A stretch of 34,775 bases of DNA from the NCBI RefSeq assembly GCF_016744025.1, contig NZ_JADGFC010000011.1:1-34775 (forward strand). The letters are read 5' to 3'. The stretch's first letter is position 1; each line of letters starts with the position of its first letter. Source of the stretch: Sulfurimonas sp. Lineage in GTDB: Bacteria > Campylobacterota > Campylobacteria > Campylobacterales > Sulfurimonadaceae. This document shows, piece after piece, positions 16,193 through 24,939 of the stretch. The position numbers were made by a program, and so were the translations under genes. The notes under the pieces are model-generated. The model made no database searches. It was not told the origin of the DNA and saw only the letters and a program-made list of their open reading frames with translations.

Positions 16193-17747
16193 TTATCGCA
16201 TAGTAATATTTGCTTTTGCAATAGTTTTTGGACTGTTTTTTTCAGCACCATCACTACTACAGATGCAAGACGGTAAAAAAGTAACCTTAGGACTTGATCT
16301 TCAAGGTGGTCTGCATATGCTTCTTGGTGTAAAAACTGAGGAAGCTACAAAGTCTCGTATAAAATCTATTGCTGCTAGTATTAAACACTTTAGCGATAGA
16401 CAAGATATTTTAATAGATGAATTAAAGTTTGATGAATCTTCTATATCTTTTTCACTACTTGACCCAGATGACACTAAATCAGTAGAAGAGTTTTTAAAAG
16501 AGATAGATGGTTCGAACATATCTGTTGCTGGTGAAAATTTTTCTTTAAGTTTAACTCCAGAAGAGATTTTAAAAACAGAGAAGCAAGCTATTGATCAAGC
16601 TATTGAGACTATTCGAAATAGACTTGACCAGTTTGGTTTAGCTGAACCTGTAGTTGCACGTCAGGGTGAGGAAAAGATCCTTGTTCAGTTAGCTGGAATT
16701 AAAACTCAAGAAGAAGAGCAAAGAGCAAGAGAACTTATTTCTCGTGCAGCTAAGCTTGAGCTAATGGCAGTTGATGAAGATAGAAATGCTCGTGTTGATA
16801 ATATGAGTGATTCAGATGCAGCAGCTTATGGAGATATTATATTATCGGATGTTAAAAATCCTCAGATAAAGTATCTTGTTCGTGAGATTCCTATTCTTGA
16901 TGGTGGGATGCTAACAGATGCTTCTATGGGATTTGACCAAAGTAACAGACCTCTAATTAACTTCAAGTTAAATGCAGAGGGTGCTGAGATATTTGGTGAC
17001 TTTACTGGTAAAAGTGTTGGTAAGAGACTAGCTGTTGTTTTAGATGGTAAGGTTTATTCTGCTCCAAATATTAACGAGCGTATTGGTGGTGGTGCTGGAC
17101 AAATTTCTGGTAACTATACTGTTGAAGAAGCAAAAGATTTAGCTATTGCTCTTCGCTCAGGTGCACTTTTAGCCCCTATTTATTTGATGGAAAAACGTTC
17201 TGTTGGACCAAGTCTTGGTGCTGATAGTATTAAAGCAAGTATGATTGCCCTTATGGGTGGTTTTGTACTTGTAATCATATTTATGATGATTTATTATAGA
17301 GCTGCTGGTGTAATTGCAAATATTGCACTTATTGCCAACTTGTTTATCATACTAGCTGTTATGAGTCTCTTTGGTGCGACACTAACACTTCCTGGTATGG
17401 CAGGTATAGTTCTGACCGTAGGTATGGCTGTAGATGCCAATGTTATTATCTCTGAGAGAATTCGTGAGTTAATATATGAAGGAAAATCTATGCATAAAGC
17501 TATCGAAGATGGTTATTCAAATGCAATGCGCGCTATTTTAGATGCAAACATTACAACTCTAATTGCAGCAGTTGTTCTTTATGCATATGGAACTGGTGCA
17601 ATAAAAGGTTTTGCTATAACTATCAGTATTGGTATTTTAGCTTCTATGTTAACTGCGATACTTGGTACTCATGGTATATATGAGATGCTAGAGAGTAGAA
17701 TACAAAAAAGTAAAAACAACCGTTTCTGGTTTGGGATTAAGGGTTAA
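16182..17747 (+). CDS. secD: protein translocase subunit SecD
   Basis: Uses the proton gradient to help pull proteins through SecYEG on the periplasmic side. The 521-residue protein has a first membrane helix at about 7-25 and LGLDLQGGLHMLLGV (D1). A large periplasmic domain contains the DLAIALRSGALLAP region, and a C-terminal group of five membrane helices begins near residue 352 (VGPSLGADSI precedes it). VGMAVDANVIISERIRE marks the conserved fourth helix. It overlaps yajC by 11 nt and ends 2 nt before secF. No separated ribosome binding site is visible, so coupling to yajC is likely. Confidence 0.97.
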   Translation: MKLNYRIVIFAFAIVFGLFFSAPSLLQMQDGKKVTLGLDLQGGLHMLLGVKTEEATKSRIKSIAASIKHFSDRQDILIDELKFDESSISFSLLDPDDTKSVEEFLKEIDGSNISVAGENFSLSLTPEEILKTEKQAIDQAIETIRNRLDQFGLAEPVVARQGEEKILVQLAGIKTQEEEQRARELISRAAKLELMAVDEDRNARVDNMSDSDAAAYGDIILSDVKNPQIKYLVREIPILDGGMLTDASMGFDQSNRPLINFKLNAEGAEIFGDFTGKSVGKRLAVVLDGKVYSAPNINERIGGGAGQISGNYTVEEAKDLAIALRSGALLAPIYLMEKRSVGPSLGADSIKASMIALMGGFVLVIIFMMIYYRAAGVIANIALIANLFIILAVMSLFGATLTLPGMAGIVLTVGMAVDANVIISERIRELIYEGKSMHKAIEDGYSNAMRAILDANITTLIAAVVLYAYGTGAIKGFAITISIGILASMLTAILGTHGIYEMLESRIQKSKNNRFWFGIKG

Positions 17748-17749
17748 TT

Positions 17750-18721
17750 ATGGAATTTTTCAGATATACAAGAACCTTTAATTTTATGGGTAAGTCTAAG
17801 GCTGCTATGATTTTTTCAATCATACTGGTATTAGCATCTTATGCAATGCTTATGACAAAAGGTCTAAATTATGGTGTTGACTTTGCTGGTGGTACTATAG
17901 TTCAAGTTAAGTATGACACAGCAGCTCCAATTGATGATATGAGAAAAAGTTTAAAAAGCAATGAGCTTTTTAACGGTGCTTCTATTACAGAATTTGGTTC
18001 AGTTGATGAAGTAGTTATCCGAATGAAAAGTACTACAGGTAGTGTTACTGTGGATATTGGCGATATTACTCGCGCGGCATTAAAAGACACTGGTAATTTT
18101 GAGATTCGACGTGTTGATATTGTAGGACCAAAAGTTGGTAGTGAGTTAAAAGAAAAAGGGATAATGTCTCTTCTTTTAGCAATTATAGGTATATTGATAT
18201 ATGTAGCGTTTAGATTTGAGTGGCGTTTTGCTGTTGCATCTATTGTTGCTCTTGTTCATGATATTTCAATTGCTTTAGGTGCTATAGCACTTGTTGGTTT
18301 AGATGTTAACTTAGATGTTTTAGCAGCACTTCTTACAATACTTGGTTATTCTCTTAATGATACAATTATTGTCTTTGACCGTATTCGTGAAGGTGTAACT
18401 AACTCTAAAAATAATGACCTAGAAGATATTATTAATGAGTCTGTCACTAGAACATTAGCAAGAACAACACTTACGTCATTAACGACGTTTTTTGTTGTAT
18501 TTACGCTATTTATGCTTGGTGGTGAGATTATCCATTCATTTGCATTTACTCTACTTGTTGGTGTAATTGTAGGTACATACTCATCTATATTTGTTGCTTC
18601 ACCGATTCTTTTATGGTTTGGTTTTGATGTTAAGGGTTACCATGTTAAACTGGCATCTAAAGCACAAAGAGAAGTTGAAAAACAAAGAATGCGTGACCAG
18701 TACGAATCTGGAGTTATGTAA
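17750..18721 (+). CDS. secF: protein translocase subunit SecF
   Basis: Partner of SecD in the SecDF proton-driven export motor. The 323-residue product has an N-terminal helix at about 18-36, then GLNYGVDFAGGT. It has VDIVGPKVGSELK before the second helix and the conserved ILGYSLNDTIIVFDRIRE in the membrane part. Six helices are expected. It begins 2 nt after secD. A hairpin terminator follows the stop within 45 nt, closing the operon. Confidence 0.97.
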   Translation: MEFFRYTRTFNFMGKSKAAMIFSIILVLASYAMLMTKGLNYGVDFAGGTIVQVKYDTAAPIDDMRKSLKSNELFNGASITEFGSVDEVVIRMKSTTGSVTVDIGDITRAALKDTGNFEIRRVDIVGPKVGSELKEKGIMSLLLAIIGILIYVAFRFEWRFAVASIVALVHDISIALGAIALVGLDVNLDVLAALLTILGYSLNDTIIVFDRIREGVTNSKNNDLEDIINESVTRTLARTTLTSLTTFFVVFTLFMLGGEIIHSFAFTLLVGVIVGTYSSIFVASPILLWFGFDVKGYHVKLASKAQREVEKQRMRDQYESGVM

Positions 18722-18738
18722 AAATTACTTTGCACATT

Positions 18739-18772
18739 TTATCCATGCTTATGCATGGGTAAACTACTTTTA
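18739..18772 (+). terminator. terminator after secF
   Basis: A 10-bp stem (18739-18748 with 18753-18762, one T-G wobble) with a TTAT loop, followed by ACTAC and TTTTAAT. The core CCATGC/GCATGG is GC-rich for this genome. It ends the yajC-secD-secF transcript before the next promoter. Confidence 0.65.
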
Positions 18773-18802
18773 ATAAATAAATCTATTTTCTTTTTATTCC
18801 TA

Positions 18803-18838
18803 TTCAGTCACTCATTAAGATATTTTTTGTATAATCGC
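18803..18838 (+). promoter_or_regulatory. DUF6394-leuS operon promoter (copy 2 of a duplicated module)
   Basis: TATAAT at 18830-18835 followed by CGC, in a 36-nt stretch that differs from 15861-15896 at only four positions. Transcription would begin near 18842, 22 nt before the DUF6394 gene. It probably drives the long unit running to the bactofilin gene. Confidence 0.7.
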
Positions 18839-18863
18839 TTTAATTAATTAATAAGGTAGTGCT

Positions 18864-19202
18864 ATGGATTGGGGTAAAGTAATATATGTATTTTTCTCGT
18901 TGATGAGTTTAACATCAATAGCGGGGTTTTTGTATGAGCATAGTGCAGTTGCACTTTTTGTTGCTGCGAGTTTAAACTTAGTTTCAACAGTTCTCAAAAT
19001 AGGGGTTAGAAACCTACTCTCTGCTGAACTTTTAGCTTCTTCTTTAGTAGCTGATTTACACCTAATTCCGGCATTTATTTATTTAGAAGTTGTTGGAAAC
19101 TTAGAATGGGCAATCGCACTTACTATCGGTGCTCTTATTGCTAACCTTTTCTCTGTTGGCCTTGTCTACATAGAAAGCTTAAAAACACACGACGACTACT
19201 AA
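18864..19202 (+). CDS. small membrane protein, DUF6394 family
   Basis: A 112-residue hydrophobic protein with about four membrane segments (roughly 4-23, 27-45, 55-77 and 81-104) and short charged ends. From memory it fits DUF6394, a family of unknown function mostly seen in Campylobacterota. Acidic and basic residues inside the helices (for example Glu54 and the SLVADLHLIP stretch) hint at a transport or assembly role but prove nothing. It opens the unit that continues with leuS and lptE, with a hairpin in the 52-nt gap before leuS. Confidence 0.75.
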   Translation: MDWGKVIYVFFSLMSLTSIAGFLYEHSAVALFVAASLNLVSTVLKIGVRNLLSAELLASSLVADLHLIPAFIYLEVVGNLEWAIALTIGALIANLFSVGLVYIESLKTHDDY

Positions 19203-19210
19203 TAAACAAA

Positions 19211-19226
19211 GACTCCACCTGGAGTC
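19211..19226. promoter_or_regulatory. hairpin in the leuS leader
   Basis: GACTCC (19211-19216) and GGAGTC (19221-19226) form a perfect 6-bp stem with an ACCT loop, 29 nt before the leuS start. No T run follows on the plus strand, so it is not a simple terminator; on the minus strand TTTGTTT follows it. It might be a processing or attenuation element between the DUF6394 gene and leuS. Confidence 0.4.
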
Positions 19227-19254
19227 ACAATAACTTTAACAACTTGGAGATTCC

Positions 19255-21705
19255 TTGGAATACAACTCTACAACTATAGAAAAAAAATGGCAAGAACACT
19301 GGGCAAAAAATGCAAGCTTTGAACCTACAGAAGATTTTAGCAAAGAAAAAAAATATATTTTAAGTATGTTTCCATTTCCAAGTGGAAGACTGCATATGGG
19401 TCATGTTAGAAATTATTCTATAAGTGATGCATTCGCACGTTACTATCGCCAACAAGATTTTAATGTACTTCATCCCATAGGTTTTGATAGTTTTGGAATG
19501 CCTGCTGAAAATGCAGCAATTAAAAATAATGCTAACCCTAAAACATGGACTTATGACAACATAGATTATATGAAAAAAGAGTTTGCATCTTTGGGTTTTT
19601 CTTTTTCAAAAGAACGTGAGCTAGCAACCTCAGATGAGCTTTATACAAAGTTTGAACAAGGCTTTATCATTGATATGTTTGAAAAAGGACTTCTTTACCG
19701 TGAAAAAGGATTGCTTAACTGGTGTCCAAATGATCAGACTGTTCTTGCCAATGAGCAAGTTGTTGATGGATGCTGTTGGAGATGTGATACTCCAATAGTT
19801 AAAAAAGATATGAATCAATACTATTTTAAAATTACTAAGTATGCAGATGAGTTATTAGATGATTTGAAAAAACTTGAAGGTGGTTGGCCAAAACAAGTTC
19901 TTACTATGCAAGAAAACTGGATAGGTAAGTCAAACGGTTTAGCTTTTGACCTGTTTTTTGACTCTGCATCTAAAGAGAAGTTAGCTAATAACTTTGAATC
20001 GTTTGATGTGTTTACAACTCGTTCTGATACTATTTATGGTGTTAGTTACACTGCTCTTGCTCCTGAGCATTCTATTGTTACGTATATGATTGAAAATAAT
20101 CTTTTAAGTGCTGAAGTTATCTCTCAAATCAAAGATATGAAAAGTACTTCTTCTATAGATAGACAAAAAGAAAAATCAGGTATATCTCTTGGTCTTGATG
20201 TTTTACACCCTATGACAGGTAAAAAAGTGCCAGTTTGGATAGCTAACTTTGTTCTTATGGATTATGGAAGTGGAGCTGTAATGGCCGTTCCTGCTCATGA
20301 TGAAAGAGACTTTGATTTTGCTAAAAAATATGACCTAGCAATAAATGCAGTTATAAAACCTTTTGAGGGTGAACTTAGTTCAGATTGTGCTTACACAGAA
20401 GTTGGTGAGTTATTTAACTCAGGAGAATTTGACGGACTTAACTCTAAAAAATCTCAATACAATATTATTAAGTACTTTGAAGAAAAAAAGATAGGAAAAA
20501 AGACAACTAACTATAAATTAAAAGATTGGGGTGTTTCTCGTCAGAGATATTGGGGTGCTCCAATTCCTTTTGTTCATTGTGATGATTGTGGTTTAGTTAT
20601 GGAGAAAAAAGAGAATCTTCCTATTGCCATTCCAGAGGACATAGAGATTACAGGTGAGGGTAATCCACTTGATAATCATCCTACTTGGAAGCATTGTCCT
20701 TGTCCAACTTGTGGTAAAGATGCAGTGCGTGAAACAGATACTATGGATACTTTTGTTGAGTCGTCTTGGTACTTTTTACGTTTTTGTGCATCTAAGCAAA
20801 ACTGGGAAAAAGAGGCTTTTTCAAAAGAGCAAATTAAGTATTGGATGGGTGTTGATCAATATATTGGTGGAATAGAACACGCTATTTTACATCTTTTATA
20901 TGCAAGATTTTTTACAAAAGTTTTTCGTGATTTAGGTTATATAGATTTTGATGAACCTTTTGATAATCTTCTAACTCAAGGAATGGTGCTTAAAGATGGT
21001 GCTAAAATGTCAAAATCTAAGGGTAATACTGTTGATCCTGACGCAATTATTGAAAAATATGGTGCAGATACAGCAAGACTGTTTATCCTTTTTGCAGCTC
21101 CTCCAACTCAAGAATTAGAGTGGAATGATAATGCTGTTGAAGGTGCTTACAAATTTATCAAAAGATTTTTTGATAGAAGTTCAAACATTGTAAAAACTCA
21201 GAGCATTCCATTAATAGATCATTCAATTCTATCAAAAGATGAAAAGTACGCAAGAAAGAAAGTTTATGAAGCACTAGTTCGTGCAAATGATGTCTATAAT
21301 GAAAAATATACATTCAATACTCTAATTGCAGGTACAATGGAAGCAATAAACGCGCTAAACGTACAGAGTAACTCTGATGTATGGAGTGAAGGTTTTTGGA
21401 TTCTGAGTTCTATAATGGAACCTGTTATTCCTCATGTTTGCTGGGATATAAGTAGTGAGTACTTCTCACTTAAAAACTTAACTCCTCAAGTAGTTGTCCA
21501 AGAAGTGTTTGTAGAAGATTCTATCACACTTGGTGTATCTATTAATGGTAAGAGAAGAACAGAGATTGAAGTCTCACCAGAAACTCAAAAAGAAGATATT
21601 ATACAGAGTGCTAAAGAGGCTGCAAGTAAGTGGCTAGAAGGCAAAGAAATTTTAAAAGAGATACTTGTACCTAAAAAATTAGTTAATATAGTGATTAAGG
21701 GTTAA
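19255..21705 (+). CDS. leuS: leucine-tRNA ligase
   Basis: Class I synthetase charging tRNA-Leu. The 816-residue protein has the HIGH-type motif HMGH at 47-50 and KMSKS at 584-588. The CP1 editing domain has TRSDTIYG near 252-259. Two Cys clusters are visible (WCPNDQ with CCWRCD, and CDDCG with CPCPTCG), which may bind zinc. The start is TTG at 19255 with GGAG at 19246-19249; the next Met codons lie well inside the fold. It is followed 2 nt later by lptE, a pairing also found in E. coli. Confidence 0.97.
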   Translation: MEYNSTTIEKKWQEHWAKNASFEPTEDFSKEKKYILSMFPFPSGRLHMGHVRNYSISDAFARYYRQQDFNVLHPIGFDSFGMPAENAAIKNNANPKTWTYDNIDYMKKEFASLGFSFSKERELATSDELYTKFEQGFIIDMFEKGLLYREKGLLNWCPNDQTVLANEQVVDGCCWRCDTPIVKKDMNQYYFKITKYADELLDDLKKLEGGWPKQVLTMQENWIGKSNGLAFDLFFDSASKEKLANNFESFDVFTTRSDTIYGVSYTALAPEHSIVTYMIENNLLSAEVISQIKDMKSTSSIDRQKEKSGISLGLDVLHPMTGKKVPVWIANFVLMDYGSGAVMAVPAHDERDFDFAKKYDLAINAVIKPFEGELSSDCAYTEVGELFNSGEFDGLNSKKSQYNIIKYFEEKKIGKKTTNYKLKDWGVSRQRYWGAPIPFVHCDDCGLVMEKKENLPIAIPEDIEITGEGNPLDNHPTWKHCPCPTCGKDAVRETDTMDTFVESSWYFLRFCASKQNWEKEAFSKEQIKYWMGVDQYIGGIEHAILHLLYARFFTKVFRDLGYIDFDEPFDNLLTQGMVLKDGAKMSKSKGNTVDPDAIIEKYGADTARLFILFAAPPTQELEWNDNAVEGAYKFIKRFFDRSSNIVKTQSIPLIDHSILSKDEKYARKKVYEALVRANDVYNEKYTFNTLIAGTMEAINALNVQSNSDVWSEGFWILSSIMEPVIPHVCWDISSEYFSLKNLTPQVVVQEVFVEDSITLGVSINGKRRTEIEVSPETQKEDIIQSAKEAASKWLEGKEILKEILVPKKLVNIVIKG

Positions 21706-21707
21706 TC

Positions 21708-22217
21708 TTGAAAGTTATTTTATCGCTTCTTATAGTTTTAGGTTTTGCCTCTTGTGGTTATAAACCAAGTCCAAAATTTGCTCGTGATATTATGGGTGAA
21801 AAAATAAGTACAAATATTATCATATCTGCAGAAGATCCTGAAAATACGGTTATAATTAAAGATGCAGTAGATGAAGCGGTAATAACAGTTTTTCATGCTT
21901 CACTGCGTGATAAGGCAAGTTCTGATACACATCTTGAGATAAGTATTAAAAGTACATCATATTCTGCCAATGTATATGATAAAGATGGTTATGTTACAGG
22001 TTATAAGATGACTGTAAATTTAGGAATAACTAGATCTCATAACGGTATTTCTAAGAATTATTCTGTTTCAGGTACATATGACTTTACAGTAGATGCAGAT
22101 GCTGCTGTAACAGATCAGCAAAGATTTGATGCTATACGTTATGGTTCAGCAAAGGCTATTAAATCATTTGTAGCAAAAGTTTCTGCTGAGGGTGCAAGAG
22201 CTAAGAAAAAGGAATAA
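21708..22217 (+). CDS. lptE: LPS-assembly lipoprotein LptE
   Basis: Outer-membrane lipoprotein that plugs LptD during LPS insertion. The 169-residue precursor has a short signal with the lipobox FASC, placing the modified Cys at 16, followed by GYKP, a typical LptE beginning. Gly at +2 favours the outer membrane. The mature part has an alternating strand pattern and a lysine-rich end. Sequence conservation of LptE is low, so the call leans on the lipobox, GYKP, size and its place after leuS. The start is TTG, only 2 nt after the leuS stop. Confidence 0.83.
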   Translation: MKVILSLLIVLGFASCGYKPSPKFARDIMGEKISTNIIISAEDPENTVIIKDAVDEAVITVFHASLRDKASSDTHLEISIKSTSYSANVYDKDGYVTGYKMTVNLGITRSHNGISKNYSVSGTYDFTVDADAAVTDQQRFDAIRYGSAKAIKSFVAKVSAEGARAKKKE

Positions 22218-22219
22218 TT

Positions 22220-23773
22220 ATGACTATACAGAGTATTATAAAAAAAGCTGTAAAAAGACTTGAATTAGAAGGTAAACTTTTAACACCAGATTATTATGCT
22301 GAAGCCTTTTGTAAGGAAGCCCAAAAAGCTGGTATGCAGTCTGAAGACTGTGGTCATGTAGATAAATTTTGCAAAACTCTTAATAAAGATATCCAAAAAG
22401 AATTAAGTCAATATAGAATAAAAACAATGGGTGAACTAGCCCGTTTTTTAATCTCAAAACTCAATAGATTAAAACCTACTATTTGTTCTGAACTGCTTGA
22501 TGCACAGACTACTTTTACAAAAAGAATTTTACAAGTTGTGGAAGTCCTTCATAATGCTGAAGCTTCTCAACTAGCTAGGCAAAGTATAAAACTATTAAAC
22601 TCAAGTCCAAATACATTAGAACTAGAACAATATAGACAATATTGGGTTAATTTTATTACAACATACGATGATAGCTTTTTAAATGAACTAAGCTCATTAG
22701 GTGATGTAGATAGTACTAACTTAAGTAAAACTGTTAAAAGTTTTAAAGCTTTAGCATCTTTAGATACAGCAAAATTTGATAATAATGAACTTCAAAGAGT
22801 AGCATCTATGCTTGTCTCTTCTTTTGTCCCTTCTATAGCATCTAGTGTAAATGATAAGATTGCAAATCTTAGTCAAAAAATAAAAAATAATCCTACCCTT
22901 TTAGATAGTTCAAGCATTGAGAGTGAGATAAAATCTGTTATTTTATTAAGAATTGCTCTTGATAAAAAGAGCGTTAAAGAGATGGTTGAATCTCTTGACG
23001 GAGTTCTTGATAAACTATCTTTTAGACTTATTGAAATGATAGAACGCTCAGACGACTCAACATTAGAGATTCAAAAAATCAAATCAGAGTTAGAATCTTA
23101 TAATGATGATTCAAGTTCTAATTTTAAAACAGCACATAAAAAACTATTTGTAATAGCAACAGCTTTAGAAGAAAATACTCAGCTTCTAAGTAAAGATTTA
23201 AAAACACATAGTGCTGAAGTGACAGTTTTAAGTAAAAAAATTCGTAAACTTGAAAAAGAATTAGAAAAGGCAAAAACTGCTTCAAAAGAAGATTTTCTCA
23301 CTAAGCTTTATAATAAACGAGCCCTTGATGAGTTTATGAATGTAAAAGAAGGGGAATATGAAAGATATGGACATAATTTTTCTGTAATTATGTTTGATCT
23401 AGACCACTTTAAAGATGTAAATGACAATTATGGTCATGACGCTGGAGATGCTGTTCTTTGTGCCTTTGCAAAAATACTTAAAAAAGAAGCTAGAAGTGTA
23501 GATATTGTTGGTAGATTTGGTGGTGAAGAATTTATGGCCCTTTTAAGTGAGACAGATTCTAAAGGTGGAGCAATATTCGCAGAAAAAGTGCGAAAGCATG
23601 TTCAAAAAGCACGCTTTATGTATAAGGGCGAGAGAATAGAAGTAACTGTTAGTTGTGGTGTTAGTGAGAGAAAACTGCATGCATCTCTAAGTAGTGTGAT
23701 CAATTCTGCTGATGAGTATCTATATAAAGCTAAAAAAGATGGACGTAATCAAGTAGCGTACAAGAAAAAATAG
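22220..23773 (+). CDS. GGDEF diguanylate cyclase with unassigned N-terminal region
   Basis: Makes c-di-GMP from two GTP. The 517-residue protein has a complete GGDEF domain at about 357-515: FLTKLYNKRALD, MFDLDHFKDVNDNYGHDAGD and GGEEF at 434-438. An intact RxxD product-inhibition site (RSVD, 425-428) lies nine residues before it. Residues 1 to about 310 are helical and match no sensor domain I know; a coiled coil (about 315-355) joins it to the catalytic part. No membrane segment or signal peptide is seen. It starts 2 nt after lptE with AAAGGA upstream, and its TAG stop shares G with the GTG start of folC, so it is fixed within the leuS-lptE-folC unit. Confidence 0.88.
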   Translation: MTIQSIIKKAVKRLELEGKLLTPDYYAEAFCKEAQKAGMQSEDCGHVDKFCKTLNKDIQKELSQYRIKTMGELARFLISKLNRLKPTICSELLDAQTTFTKRILQVVEVLHNAEASQLARQSIKLLNSSPNTLELEQYRQYWVNFITTYDDSFLNELSSLGDVDSTNLSKTVKSFKALASLDTAKFDNNELQRVASMLVSSFVPSIASSVNDKIANLSQKIKNNPTLLDSSSIESEIKSVILLRIALDKKSVKEMVESLDGVLDKLSFRLIEMIERSDDSTLEIQKIKSELESYNDDSSSNFKTAHKKLFVIATALEENTQLLSKDLKTHSAEVTVLSKKIRKLEKELEKAKTASKEDFLTKLYNKRALDEFMNVKEGEYERYGHNFSVIMFDLDHFKDVNDNYGHDAGDAVLCAFAKILKKEARSVDIVGRFGGEEFMALLSETDSKGGAIFAEKVRKHVQKARFMYKGERIEVTVSCGVSERKLHASLSSVINSADEYLYKAKKDGRNQVAYKKK

Positions 23774-24939
23774 TGCTACAAGATTTTTTAAACGCAAAAC
23801 CACTCTACTATGATGAAATAGATTATTCTCGTATGCCTCGCATCTATGAGAAGATAAAACCTTTTCTTCCTAGTCCAAAAATTATTCATATTATTGGTAC
23901 TAATGGAAAAGGAACAACAGGGCGTTTTTTGGCAACTGCTCTATATTCTCTTGGTTTTAATACTGGACATTATACTTCCCCTCATATTTTAGAGTTTAAT
24001 GAAAGAGTTTGGAAAAATGGTAAAGATATTGATGATGAGTGTTTGCAAAAAAATCATCTAGAACTTCAAAATATTTTATCAGATGATGACTCAAATGCTC
24101 TTAGTTATTTTGAATATACAACACTACTCTCTCTGTTGGTATATAAAGATTGTGAGTATATTGTTATGGAAGCTGGCTTGGGTGGAAAACATGATGCTAC
24201 AGCGGTCTTTGATAAGGTTTTGACATTGGTTACTCCGATCTCTAATGACCATGAAGCTTTTTTAGGAAACACTGTAAAAGAAATAGCAACCACTAAGTTA
24301 AATGCAATTCAAAAATTTGCTATTTTAGCAAGACAAAAAGAGACAGAAGTTTATAATATAGTAGATTCTATATCTCGGAAGAAATCTTTAAATATAAAAA
24401 AAATATCTCATTTTTTAGATGCTCATGATGAAGATAAAATAGCAAAAATAGCAAAAAACTTGAAACTAGAAAACTATTTAACGCAAAATCTTTCACTAGC
24501 AATTTCAGCCTTAAAGTTTTTAAATATACAATACACTCAAAGTGATTTTATTGGTTCTAGACTTTTTGGAAGACTTAGCTCTATAGGTGAAAATATTATA
24601 GTTGATGTTGGACATAACCCCCTTGCAGCCCAAGCTATAAGAGAAGCATTAGATAAAGAAAAATATACTTTAGTTTACAATAGTTATCAAGACAAAGAGT
24701 ATAAAAAGATACTTGAAATATTAAAACCAATAGTGAATAAAGTAGAAATTATTGCAGTGAATGACAAAAGAATTGAAACAAATGAGCTACTTCAAAGAAC
24801 TTTAAATGATTTAAAGATAGAATATACTACATTTAAAGGTGTAAGACCTAACATTAAGTACCTCGTTTTTGGATCTTTTAGTGTTGTCGAAGCTTTTTTA
24901 AAAAGTCAAAATAAGAGTGGAATTTTAGAATATGAATGA
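23773..24939 (+). CDS. folC: folylpolyglutamate synthase / dihydrofolate synthase
   Basis: ATP-dependent addition of glutamate to folates; in bacteria usually also makes dihydrofolate from dihydropteroate. The 388-residue Mur-ligase-type protein has the P-loop GTNGKGTTG at 42-50, TSPHILEFNER, the MEAGLGGKHDAT segment, and VDVGHNPLA in the C-terminal domain. The start is GTG sharing one base with the preceding stop. It overlaps the M23 gene by 8 nt. It is shorter than E. coli FolC (422), as expected for this phylum. Confidence 0.94.
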   Translation: MLQDFLNAKPLYYDEIDYSRMPRIYEKIKPFLPSPKIIHIIGTNGKGTTGRFLATALYSLGFNTGHYTSPHILEFNERVWKNGKDIDDECLQKNHLELQNILSDDDSNALSYFEYTTLLSLLVYKDCEYIVMEAGLGGKHDATAVFDKVLTLVTPISNDHEAFLGNTVKEIATTKLNAIQKFAILARQKETEVYNIVDSISRKKSLNIKKISHFLDAHDEDKIAKIAKNLKLENYLTQNLSLAISALKFLNIQYTQSDFIGSRLFGRLSSIGENIIVDVGHNPLAAQAIREALDKEKYTLVYNSYQDKEYKKILEILKPIVNKVEIIAVNDKRIETNELLQRTLNDLKIEYTTFKGVRPNIKYLVFGSFSVVEAFLKSQNKSGILEYE

